From: Succinimonas sp045124755
GTDB taxonomy: Bacteria > Pseudomonadota > Gammaproteobacteria > Enterobacterales > Succinivibrionaceae
Reading direction: 5' to 3' (one strand)
DNA: 64,000 nt
NCBI RefSeq assembly: GCF_045124755.1
Contig: NZ_JBGVMK010000118.1
The position numbers and the translations under genes were made by a program. The notes below the pieces were generated by a model that ran no database searches, had not been told where the DNA came from, and saw nothing but the letters and a program-made list of their open reading frames with translations. Below, piece by piece: positions 34,073 to 42,238 of the stretch (position 1 is its first letter; the number at the start of each line of letters is the position of its first letter).

Positions 34073-34297
34073 TATCTGTGATTTGCCCGGTTTCCAGCGT
34101 GAATACGTCAGCAGTTTATAATCATTGCCAGCTGGTGAACTGGTAATTGTGGACAGATTGTTTATATCTTGTTGATAACTCATGTTAAAGTCTTGAAAAA
34201 CAACGGTTTGTATGAGACGTCTGTGTTTTCTTGTCTGTTGTTAATAAGTTTTGCGCAGCCTGTGAACGTCATTCTGAAAACCATATCACAGTTCAAG

Positions 34298-34306
34298 TTA
34301 TTCACA
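34298..34306 (+). promoter_or_regulatory. DnaA box upstream of dnaA
   Basis: TTATTCACA fits TTATNCACA exactly and lies 88 bp before the dnaA start. A weaker TGTTGATAA is at 34170-34178. Single boxes here suggest DnaA autoregulation, as in other bacteria. Confidence 0.65.
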
Positions 34307-34393
34307 ATTAATTCTAGATCACTTCCGGCTCATAATGTAAAATCATCACTCCATGATTCATGTGTTTTTCTCTGGTTGCTTGAGGTTGTCTCC

Positions 34394-36151
34394 GTGCCTA
34401 TTTTTGATCCCACCTCCTGGGAAAAGGTAAAAAAGCATCTTGAAACAGTGCCTTTGGACGGCGTCAGAAAGATGCAGCTCAGGATGTTTCTGAAGAAATC
34501 CATGGCCGTTGTGTCAGATCAGCGCAATGTTCTTACTGTTTATGTCCCCAATCGTCTGGTAAAGGATTTTCTTGAAAACAATAATTATGTGGATACCATA
34601 CGGGCTGCAACGATGGAATCACTGGGCCGGGAATACCAGGTTGTCATAGATCTGCAAAGCAACATGAACTTCGGAGACAAAAAGAGCGCTCAGTTCAAGC
34701 ATGATTCAGGCTTTCAGAAAAATTCTCTGTCTGTTTCTCAGAAGGCAAACGCAGGGGGAGGGTACCATTTCAATGAGGCTAAGCAGGATTATCCGCAGCC
34801 GGTGTCCCGCCAGTCCCAGACATTTGTTCAGCCTCAGACATCCTTTCCCTCCGGTGTTTCACAGGATTCTGAGGTAAGTTCTCTGGATCGTTTTGGTCTG
34901 AATCTTGATCTGGCTGCTCATTATGACAATTCAGCAGTATCAGGGGCTGGCGCCGGAGCTAATACCGGGGCTGAACCGCAGTATGACAGCAGAATTATTC
35001 CTTCGCCGGATGATTCATTTCAGAATATGGGGTTTTCAAAACAGCTTACTCTTGCAGAGGTTAAAGAAAATCCTTTTTTCAGGCATCATGCTCATCTGAT
35101 TCAGAAAAACAAAAATTTTGATAATTTCGTCGAAGGGCCTACAAATGCTACTCTGTGCGACAGCGGAAAAAAGGTTGCCGAGCACCCGGGCACATCTGAC
35201 AGAAATCCCCTGTTTGTTTACGGCGATACCGGACTTGGAAAAACGCATATCCTTTTTGCCATAGCTAATTCGCTGCAGGTTAATTACCCTGAGAAGAAGG
35301 TTATGTATGTGCCGCTCATAAGCATTTATCAGGATTTCGTTCAGGCTGTTGACGATTACAGCAAGAGCAAAAATTCAGTTACCGGTCTTATCAGTAAGTT
35401 CAAGGCTCTCTACAAAAGTCTGGATGTTTTGCTTATAGATGACATGCAGGAATTCAATAACAGGTTCAGTGATGCATTTGTCGGAGAATTCACCAACATA
35501 ATGAATGAAATCTCCACTTCCGGCAAACAGCTTGTTTTTGCTGCCAGTGTTCACCCCTCGGAGATCAAGAAGATTGATTCCCGGCTGAGTTCGCGTTTTC
35601 GTTCAGGAGTTGTCATAAAGGTAGAGCCTCCTGATTCTGATACCAGACGCAAGATTATTTTGAAAAAAATTGATGAGATGGGATTGAAATTTGACAGACA
35701 GAGTGTTGATTTCATGACTTTAAAATTCCAGACAAATGTCAGGAATCTCGAAGGATACATAAAGACAATCGGCGCTACCATTATGGGGCCGAAGTCAGAC
35801 ACTATAGTAACAGTTGATCGGGTCAAGTTTGTCCTGAAGGATGAGCTTGCCCAAAGAGCAAAAATGGTTACTGTGGATAATATCAAGGAGACTGTTTCGG
35901 AGTATTTCAAGATCACTGTAAAGGATATGGACTCTGCGTCTCGCTCCAAACCGATTGCCAGGCCCCGGATGATAGCCATGACATTGGCTCGTGAACTCAC
36001 GGGGCAGAGTTATCCCAGTCTGGGAAAACAGTTTGGAGATCGCGATCATTCTACGGTGATGCATGCTTGCGATAAACTGGCAAAGTGGATTCAGACTGAC
36101 CATCAAATCAGAACCGATTATGAAAATTTGAAATTACAGCTTACAGAATAG
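34394..36151 (+). CDS. dnaA: chromosomal replication initiator DnaA
   Basis: AAA+ initiator of 585 residues. I start it at the GTG at 34394: GAGG lies 8 bases upstream and domain I (PIFDPTSWEKVKKHLE) begins right there; the open frame runs 225 bp further upstream but with unrelated sequence. Domain I spans about 1-90. A long Gln/Ser/Gly-rich linker (domain II, about 95-240) makes the protein about 120 residues longer than E. coli DnaA. The AAA+ domain has Walker A GDTGLGKTH (277-285) and Walker B LLIDDMQ. Domain IV has the DnaA-box-binding motif DRDHSTVMHACDKL (about 549-562). First gene of dnaA-dnaN-recF-gyrB. Confidence 0.98.
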   Translation: MPIFDPTSWEKVKKHLETVPLDGVRKMQLRMFLKKSMAVVSDQRNVLTVYVPNRLVKDFLENNNYVDTIRAATMESLGREYQVVIDLQSNMNFGDKKSAQFKHDSGFQKNSLSVSQKANAGGGYHFNEAKQDYPQPVSRQSQTFVQPQTSFPSGVSQDSEVSSLDRFGLNLDLAAHYDNSAVSGAGAGANTGAEPQYDSRIIPSPDDSFQNMGFSKQLTLAEVKENPFFRHHAHLIQKNKNFDNFVEGPTNATLCDSGKKVAEHPGTSDRNPLFVYGDTGLGKTHILFAIANSLQVNYPEKKVMYVPLISIYQDFVQAVDDYSKSKNSVTGLISKFKALYKSLDVLLIDDMQEFNNRFSDAFVGEFTNIMNEISTSGKQLVFAASVHPSEIKKIDSRLSSRFRSGVVIKVEPPDSDTRRKIILKKIDEMGLKFDRQSVDFMTLKFQTNVRNLEGYIKTIGATIMGPKSDTIVTVDRVKFVLKDELAQRAKMVTVDNIKETVSEYFKITVKDMDSASRSKPIARPRMIAMTLARELTGQSYPSLGKQFGDRDHSTVMHACDKLAKWIQTDHQIRTDYENLKLQLTE

Positions 36152-36195
36152 TAGCTTACAGAAATAGACAGAAGTGAATTATTAGTGGTGTAAAT

Positions 36196-37410
36196 ATGAT
36201 GAAATTCAGGATACAGAGGGAAAATTTTATTAAGCCTTTGGAGCAGATTTCCGGATCTGTGGGGACCAATCAGAAAGAACCTATAACTCAGAATGTTCTT
36301 ATGAAGATAGTGCCTAATGACCCTACCGGCTCGATAAAAGATGCAGAGTACAAAATGTTCATGATCTGCACAGATACGGAAATTGAACTGGTTAGCGAAG
36401 TAGGTCTTTTCGGCGAAGTAGAGCAGGGGGCTATTACCGTTGAAGCCAAAAAGCTTGTAACTATCATAAAGAGTCTTCCTGAGGGCTGTTTTATATACAT
36501 AGAGGAAGCTCCTGATAAAAAGTCCATAACCCTGAGCACGGAACGAAACAAGTTTTCCCTGTCCACTCTTCCGGCAGAGCAGTTTCCTGAAATTGAGATT
36601 CTGGCTAGTTCCTATTCCTTGAAGATCAAGGCATCTACGCTTTTGGAGATGATGAAGACAACCAGTTTTGCCATTCCTCAGGAAAACTATAGGGTTGCAT
36701 TAAAGGGGATGTGTTTCAACATTCGGCAGGACAGAGGTTCGAAGAGAGATTTAGATATTTATACATCAGATGCTCACAGGGCCAATATTCAAAGGGCTGA
36801 ACTTGAAGAAGACTGTGTTTTTCCTGAAGACTTCAGCGGAAGATGTTCTTTCATACTTCCCAAGAAGACAGTAAGTGAAGTCATTAGACTTTTAAATGAG
36901 TTTTCCAAGGATAAAGCATTTTTGGATTCAGTTATTGAACTGTTCATAGGAAGAACTTGCTTCAGAACGGAAATCAATGGTGTTACTGTTATCAGCTGTC
37001 TTATTGATAGCGATTACCCTAATATTTTGATGATAGTTCCCAATAACTGTAACAGAGTTCTTACATTAGACCGAGAGAGCTTTAAGAATTCTTTAGAGCG
37101 TGTAAAGATACTTTGTAACACTCTTAATAATGCAGTGGAACTTATTGTGGTTAATTCAACAATAACCATCAAAGCCAAAAACAGTCTGCATGAAGAAGCA
37201 GTGGAACATATTATTGCTGAATATGAAGGTGATGATTTCAGTCTTGCATATAAGGCTGACTATCTTATTGATATTTGCAAGAATATGACTGCAAAGAAAA
37301 TTAAAATATCTATGACGACTAACAGCAACAGTGCCAAGGTTGAAGCTGTAGCAGGGGAGGGGGAGCCTGTGAGTCAGGCATGCTATGTCGTAAGCAGAAT
37401 AGTTCTTTAA
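36196..37410 (+). CDS. dnaN: DNA polymerase III beta sliding clamp
   Basis: Ring clamp subunit of 404 residues, somewhat longer than the E. coli protein (366). Three clamp domains are visible: an N-terminal MKFRIQRENFIKPLEQISGSV with NVLMKI, a central LKIKASTLLEMMKTTSFAIPQENYRVALKG (two conserved blocks), and the C-terminal half. The C-terminus is less typical than usual (ACYVVSRIVL rather than the common MPMR ending), so the family is clear but the protein is diverged. It starts 44 bp after dnaA. Two adjacent ATGs (36196 and 36199) are possible starts. Confidence 0.95.
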   Translation: MMKFRIQRENFIKPLEQISGSVGTNQKEPITQNVLMKIVPNDPTGSIKDAEYKMFMICTDTEIELVSEVGLFGEVEQGAITVEAKKLVTIIKSLPEGCFIYIEEAPDKKSITLSTERNKFSLSTLPAEQFPEIEILASSYSLKIKASTLLEMMKTTSFAIPQENYRVALKGMCFNIRQDRGSKRDLDIYTSDAHRANIQRAELEEDCVFPEDFSGRCSFILPKKTVSEVIRLLNEFSKDKAFLDSVIELFIGRTCFRTEINGVTVISCLIDSDYPNILMIVPNNCNRVLTLDRESFKNSLERVKILCNTLNNAVELIVVNSTITIKAKNSLHEEAVEHIIAEYEGDDFSLAYKADYLIDICKNMTAKKIKISMTTNSNSAKVEAVAGEGEPVSQACYVVSRIVL

Positions 37411-37418
37411 GCTCAAAT

Positions 37419-37444
37419 GACGGAGGGGCTTAGTTCTCTCCGTC
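37419..37444 (+). other. hairpin between dnaN and recF
   Basis: GACGGAG (37419-37425) pairs with CTCCGTC (37438-37444). There is no clear T-run, so it is more likely a processing or attenuating stem than a full terminator in the dnaN-recF transcript. Confidence 0.4.
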
Positions 37445-37481
37445 TCTCTCAAACGTCCATGTTTAATATCAAGTATCCTGC

Positions 37482-38579
37482 ATGTATCTTAGCCATGTAA
37501 AAGTTTCGTATTTTAGAAACTTTGATTATATCGATATTCCTTTAACAAAAGGTATTAACGTTTTTTATGGGAATAACGGTGCCGGAAAGAGTTCGATTCT
37601 TGAATTTCTTTACTATCTCTCTCTTGCAAAATCTTTTCGTTCATCTAATCATCAAAGCCTTATAAAAACAGGACATGACTTCTTTAGTATTTTTGCCGTT
37701 TTAACAGATTCTGATGATGTAAAGCATTCTGAAGGTTTGGAAAGAAAATATGATGGCACTATAAAAGTCTTGTTTGATAATAAAAATGTCAGCAGAAACA
37801 GCGATATGGCTAAGAATCTTTGTGTCCAGATTATTTCTCCGGATTCATTTGATCTGCTGACGGAGGGACCGTCAGTTAGACGAAGTTTTATTGATTGGGG
37901 TGTTTTTTACGGTTATGATGAGTATGGAAAAATTTTTAGTGATTTTTTAAGAGTGTTAAAGCAAAGAAACTCCTTAATTCATAATAAAGCAGAAGAAATT
38001 AGTCTTGAATATTGGGATTCGGTGTTTGTCAAATTATCAGAGAAAATTTCAGAGCTTAGGACATTATACATTGAAGAGTTTTCTAGAGAAATTTCTGAGA
38101 TTACTGAAAAATTCATTCCTGAATTTAAGTTTAAATTTTCTTTGAATTGCGGCTATAAACGTGAAGATGGACTGCTGAATATTTTGAAAAGAAATCGAGA
38201 CAGAGAAATGTGTTTCGGTTATACCATTTACGGGCCGCATAAGTGTGATTTAAAAATTAAAGCCAATGACATTATTGCCAGCCAGGTTTTGTCAAGAGGG
38301 CAGCAGAAACTCCTTGTTATATCCATGCATCTTGCTCAAGGATTGCTTTATGCCAAAAAAACAGGCAAAAACTGCGTCTTTCTCATTGATGATGTTTCTT
38401 CAGAACTGGATGAACACAATCAGAAGATCTTGTGTGATTTGATCACATCAACAAGAAGCAGTGCTCAGTATTTTCTGACTCTTTTAGGGGATAGCAGGCT
38501 TGCCTGGTATCAGGAGTCCTTTCCTGAGGCTTCTTTCTTCTCTGTATCCGATAACAAGGTAGTAACACAGAGTAACTGA
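37482..38579 (+). CDS. recF: DNA replication and repair protein RecF
   Basis: SMC-like ATPase of 365 residues that works with RecO and RecR to load RecA at gaps. Walker A is GNNGAGKSS (about 29-37), the signature is LSRGQQKLLVISMHLAQ and Walker B is VFLIDDVSSELDE. LRIRNFRN-like start is VKVSYFRNFDYID. Length matches E. coli (357). Low GC compared with genes to the left. The Shine-Dalgarno is weak, suggesting low expression. Confidence 0.96.
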   Translation: MYLSHVKVSYFRNFDYIDIPLTKGINVFYGNNGAGKSSILEFLYYLSLAKSFRSSNHQSLIKTGHDFFSIFAVLTDSDDVKHSEGLERKYDGTIKVLFDNKNVSRNSDMAKNLCVQIISPDSFDLLTEGPSVRRSFIDWGVFYGYDEYGKIFSDFLRVLKQRNSLIHNKAEEISLEYWDSVFVKLSEKISELRTLYIEEFSREISEITEKFIPEFKFKFSLNCGYKREDGLLNILKRNRDREMCFGYTIYGPHKCDLKIKANDIIASQVLSRGQQKLLVISMHLAQGLLYAKKTGKNCVFLIDDVSSELDEHNQKILCDLITSTRSSAQYFLTLLGDSRLAWYQESFPEASFFSVSDNKVVTQSN

Positions 38580-38879
38580 AGCAACAGCTATTCCTCAAAC
38601 CCAAAAATCAACGTATTTGCCCTAGATTGCATTTTTGTGATAGAGGAGGTATCCCAACACCGACTTGGTAAAAATAATGCAATATCGCTCAAATCTGAAA
38701 GCCGTTTTTTGGGTGTATACGTGTCATTAATATTTTTTCTATAGTTGTTATAACTATTAATGTAATATTTTACTTCTAATACTGCCTTCGTTTAACAGCA
38801 TACCAACATTAATTGAGCACTCATGCGGATGAGTGAGTTCGTCTATCCATGATAAAAGTTCCTTGATAGAGAATACTAA
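38580..38879. other. intergenic DNA between recF and the IS remnant
   Basis: 300 bp without a recognisable gene. A perfect inverted repeat CACTCAT / ATGAGTG with a GCGG loop lies at 38818-38835; it lacks a T-run. No parS-like palindrome was noted in it. Confidence 0.4.
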
Positions 38880-38909
38880 GGAGCTGTTAATAAAGAAAGT
38901 TTAATTTTC
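38880..38909 (+). repeat. left terminal inverted repeat of the IS
   Basis: Begins GGAGCTGTTAAT and ends TTTAATTTTC; 25 of 30 bases match the inverted right end. Confidence 0.85.
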
Positions 38910-40164
38910 ATGACTCTCGGGAGCTATGATATAGTTCCACTCACCGTGCCAGTCGTTGTCTCTGGTCATATTTATTCCGCTAAGTTCTCATCAGACACTG
39001 CCTTTCCTTTCTCGTAGACGTTTTCATCCAACTTGCACTTAACCTTTAATCCAGATGAGGTTGTCGTAGCACCGATTAGATTAATGATGATCTCCACTGT
39101 TTCCAATGGTCTGCCACGCCAGTTCTTGCTGATGAAGGCAAACAGCCGGTGCCCAGTTTTGTTCCACTTGCTTGTACCCGGCGGAAAGTGAGACACATGG
39201 ATATTTAAACCGGTTTCATTTGCAAAACTCTGAAGGCTTGTTTTCCATAGTTTATTACGTCTGCCGTTACTTCCGCCACCGTCAGCGGTGATATACAGAC
39301 TTGTGGCTTCAGGATATTTTTAAGCTCCCATTGTCCGCCACCACTCCCGAATGCTGCTGACGGCAAACTCTGCTGTCGGCGCTCAAACCGACATTGACAA
39401 ACCCTTCATTGAAGTTCAAATCATAAATGCCATAAGGGCAGGTTTTCCCGCCCGAACCTTCAAAGTCATGATCATTTACCTTCACCGTATTGCCTTTCGG
39501 GGCATATTCTTTTCCCGGATTCTTGTAATTGCCAATCAGCTCATTTTTCTTGGCATCAACAGATATCACCGGGTTTTTATTGTTCATGAACTCTTTTGCT
39601 TTATTGTTGATGTACTGAAACTGAGCATCCCGATCAGATCCTGCATTTCCGCTCCCCGTGTATTTCCGGTTCTGCATCAAACTGTATCCCATCTCCTCCA
39701 GAATGTTACCAATGGTTACATAACTGACAGGGATTCCTTTCCCCTTGAGAGAAGACTCAAGACTACGCAGGCTTTTGGTGGTCCAGCACAATGGATTCTC
39801 AGGATTTCCTATTGTACATGTTTCAAGTAAACGGTTTATCTCATCTACAACTTGAGGATACTTGTCACGGATTGATTTCCTTCCTCCTCCTCCTCCTTCT
39901 GCTCTTAATCTGGCACTGCTTGGAGTCCCTGTTTTTAACGGTTAGCTTGAACGTAGGATCAGGCTCTATATTTTCACACTCTTTTTTACCCTCGATGATT
40001 GTAACCTGAGAGATCTGCGTTAGTTCATGGAGATCCTTGACACTTCCTCGCCCCAGCATTTCAGACAAGGCTCCAAGAAAAATTCTTCTTTGTTTTTCAT
40101 CCAACTGAGGGAGTACTTTCCCTATAAAAATTTTAGTGCTTTCCGGAATCATTCTACCCTCCAA
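38901..40164 (-). pseudogene. ISAzo13-family transposase, broken
   Basis: Remnant of a DDE transposase of about 420 residues. Family blocks in order: N-terminal helical region (40164 to about 39900), ENPLCWTTKSLRSLESSL, SYVTIGNILEEMGYSLQ-like, DRDAQFQYIN, PVISVDAKKNELIGNYKN, YGIYDLNFNEGFVNVG, ITADGGGSNGRRNKLW, VSHFPPGTSKWNKTGHRLF, WRGRPLETVEIIINLIGATTT and a C-terminal DWHGEWNYIIAPE. It is interrupted at least four times: a frameshift beside the GGA-repeat near 39880-39905, a frameshift in SAD(T)AEFAVSS near 39380, an in-frame TAA just after REWWRTMGA near 39323, and a frameshift near 38970 before the C-terminal block. Confidence 0.88.
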
Positions 40165-40208
40165 TGACTACCACTATGATAGCACACTGCGGCGGGTAAA
40201 ATCGGACA

Positions 40209-40238
40209 GAAAATTCAACTTTATTTCTTAATAGTTCC
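40209..40238 (-). repeat. right terminal inverted repeat of the IS
   Basis: Read inward on the - strand it begins GGAACTATTAAG and ends TTGAATTTTC; pairs with the left repeat. Confidence 0.85.
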
Positions 40239-40340
40239 TAAGTGGTTATATGTATTACAACAATACGTCTATCTGAGATTGATAGAATTGCTCTATGATG
40301 TATTAGTAAATATTGTGCGTCAGTATTCGAGATTATTGAA

Positions 40341-40355
40341 TGTTTACGTGGAACA
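40341..40355. promoter_or_regulatory. parS-like site 1 (degenerate)
   Basis: TGTTTACGTGGAACA; one base missing from the palindrome. Left edge of the array. Confidence 0.5.
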
Positions 40356-40419
40356 ACGTAGATAATGTCTGATGAGTTCCATTGGAACCTCCAAGTCAGC
40401 ATTTAGGAAATAGATTAAA

Positions 40420-40435
40420 TGTTCCACGTGGAACA
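40420..40435. promoter_or_regulatory. parS-like site 2
   Basis: TGTTCCACGTGGAACA, perfect palindrome. Confidence 0.88.
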
Positions 40436-40496
40436 ACGTTGATAATGGCAGATGAATTTCATAGTCTCCAAGTCAGCATCCAGGAAATAGATTGAA

Positions 40497-40512
40497 TGTT
40501 CCACGTGGAACA
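40497..40512. promoter_or_regulatory. parS-like site 3
   Basis: TGTTCCACGTGGAACA, perfect palindrome. Confidence 0.88.
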
Positions 40513-40573
40513 ACGTTGATAATGGCAGATGAATTTCATAGGCTCCAAGTCAGCATCCAGGAAATAGATTGAA

Positions 40574-40589
40574 TATTCCACGTGGAACA
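40574..40589. promoter_or_regulatory. parS-like site 4 (variant)
   Basis: TATTCCACGTGGAACA; one substitution at position 2. Confidence 0.75.
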
Positions 40590-40651
40590 ACGTTGATAAT
40601 GGCCGGTGAATTACATGGAACTTCCAAGTCAGCATCCAGAAACAGATTGAA

Positions 40652-40667
40652 TGTTCCACGTGAAACA
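40652..40667. promoter_or_regulatory. parS-like site 5
   Basis: TGTTCCACGTGAAACA, one base from TGTTTCACGTGAAACA. Confidence 0.88.
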
Positions 40668-40729
40668 ACGGAGATAATGACAGGTAAATTCCATGGAACT
40701 TTCAAGTCAGCATCCATGAAAAGATTGAA

Positions 40730-40745
40730 TGTTCCACGTGGAACA
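40730..40745. promoter_or_regulatory. parS-like site 6
   Basis: TGTTCCACGTGGAACA, perfect palindrome. Confidence 0.88.
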
Positions 40746-40810
40746 ACAGAGATGACAATGGCCGGTAAATTCCATGGTAACTATAAGTCAATGTTCAGAA
40801 ACAGATTGAA

Positions 40811-40826
40811 TGTTCCACGTGAAACA
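40811..40826. promoter_or_regulatory. parS-like site 7
   Basis: TGTTCCACGTGAAACA. Confidence 0.88.
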
Positions 40827-40888
40827 ACGGAGATAATGACAGGTAAATTCCATGGAAATTCCAAGTCAGCATCCATGAAAAGATTGAA

Positions 40889-40904
40889 TGTTCCACGTGA
40901 AACA
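40889..40904. promoter_or_regulatory. parS-like site 8
   Basis: TGTTCCACGTGAAACA. Confidence 0.88.
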
Positions 40905-40970
40905 ACGGAGATAATGACAGGTAAATTCCATGGAACTCCAAGTCAGCATCTATATCTATAAAAGATTGAA

Positions 40971-40986
40971 TGTTCCACGTGGAACA
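40971..40986. promoter_or_regulatory. parS-like site 9
   Basis: TGTTCCACGTGGAACA, perfect palindrome. Confidence 0.88.
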
Positions 40987-41048
40987 ACAGAGATAATGGC
41001 TGATAAATTCCATGGTAACTATAAGTCAATGTTCAGAAACAGATTGAA

Positions 41049-41064
41049 TGTTCCACGTGGAACA
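41049..41064. promoter_or_regulatory. parS-like site 10
   Basis: TGTTCCACGTGGAACA, perfect palindrome. Confidence 0.88.
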
Positions 41065-41127
41065 ACGTTGATAATGGCAGATGAATTTCATAGGAACTTC
41101 CAAGTCAGCATCCAGGAAAAGATTGAA

Positions 41128-41142
41128 TGTTCCCGTGGAACA
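41128..41142. promoter_or_regulatory. parS-like site 11 (degenerate)
   Basis: TGTTCCCGTGGAACA; the central A is deleted, so binding may be lost. Confidence 0.5.
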
Positions 41143-41203
41143 ACGGAGATAATGACAGGTAAATTCCATGGAACTCCAAGTCAGCATCCAGGAAAAGATT
41201 GAA

Positions 41204-41219
41204 TGTTCCACGTGGAACA
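41204..41219. promoter_or_regulatory. parS-like site 12
   Basis: TGTTCCACGTGGAACA, perfect palindrome. Confidence 0.88.
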
Positions 41220-41286
41220 ACAGAGATAATGGCTGGTAAATTCCATGGTAACTATACTATAAGTCAATGTTCAGAAACAGATTGAA

Positions 41287-41302
41287 TGTTTCACGTGGAA
41301 CA
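41287..41302. promoter_or_regulatory. parS-like site 13
   Basis: TGTTTCACGTGGAACA; right edge of the array, after which the repeat pattern stops. Confidence 0.88.
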
Positions 41303-42025
41303 AAGGGAAAAATGATGCTGGGGATGACGGATGAATATTTGAAAGATATTTATCAAGTGTGTTGGGTATGTATGAAGAATACCTGTTGGAAATGAATGTT
41401 TTTAACCAGAGTAAACTAGAGTGAATTAGTGTGCTTTATCAATAATTTTACTGTTTTAAGTTAACTGTTTGGAACTTAAAGTTGCAGTGATTAAATTAGT
41501 AAAGATGGTTGAGATTGGGGGAGGGAATGCTGAATTATTGTATATGAATAAAACATACTGGACTAACATTTTTCTAAAAATGATGTTTTGCTGTTTTGTT
41601 GATTACTCATATTTTTGTTCAAAATATCATTAATGAATATATTCCCTTCTTTGTTAAGATTTATCGTTTTCTTACCAAAATAAAGCAATTATTTGAAAAG
41701 TGAAATGTCCTTAATTAATCAAATATTGAGGTCGCTTATAGAGAAAGAATAAGAACAAACTAACAGAGTATTGATAGTCTTTTACTGTTAAGCAGTGATT
41801 TATATTGCAAGGGCAGTAAACAAGTTGTGGTATGGTATGTATATTACTCTGCCTTTATTTAACAATGTGTTTTTCTTGTGAATGGTAAATAGAAAAAAGT
41901 AATACGGTGATTAGTGTGAAATAATTCAGGGCGTTAATTTAATGATTTATGGATAAGTAGAGAGGCAGATGGCAGATAAACAGAATAACGTCCTGAATAT
42001 ATAAGATTGTAAGTCAGAAAAGAAA
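41303..42025. other. AT-rich gene-free region beside the parS array
   Basis: About 720 bp, visibly AT-rich, without a convincing gene, terminator or repeat. Only short open frames without ribosome sites occur. It may be spacer, decayed DNA, or part of the centromere region where ParB spreads. Confidence 0.5.
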
Positions 42026-42238
42026 TTAACTTTTGGGTCTGAGCTTTAATGTTTCTTTGAGATATACGAAGTTGTAAGGAGTAATGAGTATAACTCCCCC
42101 AATCAGAAAGAATGCCATCCACTCATCTGGAATATCAGGAATTCCAAAAAAATGACATCCAATTCCTGCTACTAACATTAGCACACCTATAAAATGAAAA
42201 ATTTTTGTCCATAAAGGAGCTTTGATGATGATCTTCAT
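42026..42238 (-). CDS. small two-helix membrane protein, unknown function
   Basis: Possible protein of 70 residues. Two hydrophobic segments are visible: FHFIGVLMLVAGIGCHFFGI (about 14-33) and MAFFLIGGVILITPYNFVYL (about 41-60), joined by an acidic PDIPDEW turn, with positively charged ends (KIIIK at the start, KLRPKS at the end). A weak GGGAAA lies about 8 bases before the ATG. No family is recognised. It is isolated between the AT-rich region and gyrB and points away from gyrB. The consistent hydrophobic pattern and charge distribution argue that it is real, but the evidence is limited. Confidence 0.55.
   Translation of the reverse strand: MKIIIKAPLWTKIFHFIGVLMLVAGIGCHFFGIPDIPDEWMAFFLIGGVILITPYNFVYLKETLKLRPKS

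Larger units (their letters stand above)
38880..40238 (-). mobile_element. decayed ISAzo13-family insertion sequence
   Basis: An element of 1359 bp bounded by terminal inverted repeats: left 38880-38909 and right 40209-40238, matching at 25 of 30 positions. It is flanked by TAA on both sides (38877-38879 and 40239-40241), a possible 3-bp target duplication. The transposase stop codon lies inside the left repeat, as expected for a compact IS. The transposase is broken by frameshifts and a stop (see next entry), so the element cannot move by itself. It sits between recF and the parS array. Confidence 0.85.
40341..41302. repeat. tandem array of 13 parS-like sites (candidate chromosomal centromere)
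   Basis: Thirteen units of about 78 bp (site-to-site distances 76-83), each with a 16-bp palindrome of the form TGTTCCACGTG(G/A)AACA. This fits the chromosomal ParB target parS (TGTTTCACGTGAAACA class). Ten sites fit TGTT(C/T)CACGTG(G/A)AACA fully, one has TATT at the start, and two lack one base. The spacers are also conserved, ending AGATTGAA before each palindrome, and fall into three main types. Several contain a second palindrome TTCCATGGAA (for example 40689-40698) near mid-spacer. ParA and ParB are encoded at 23.5-25.1 kb. Tandem arrangement resembles sopC of plasmid F. The 26-codon period leaves open frames on both strands, which I regard as accidental. Confidence 0.9.

Noticed and set aside
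34169..34393. 75-residue N-terminal extension of DnaA
   Set aside because: The extension does not resemble DnaA domain I, which begins exactly at the GTG at 34394 with a good ribosome site; the region also holds a DnaA box.
33973..34393. oriC in the rpmH-dnaA interval
   Set aside because: This is the Pseudomonas-type location, but only one perfect and one weak DnaA box were seen, against six in the mnmG-efp interval. Kept as an alternative only.
40569..40961. Open reading frame through the repeat array with a 26-residue repeated peptide (and others on both strands)
   Set aside because: The array period of about 78 bp is a multiple of three, so any frame lacking stops in one unit stays open. 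No ribosome site or protein-like composition; the conserved element is the DNA palindrome, and both strands are open equally.
40341..41302. CRISPR array
   Set aside because: The repeats are palindromic parS-type sites in conserved spacers; CRISPR spacers would be unique. No cas genes nearby.
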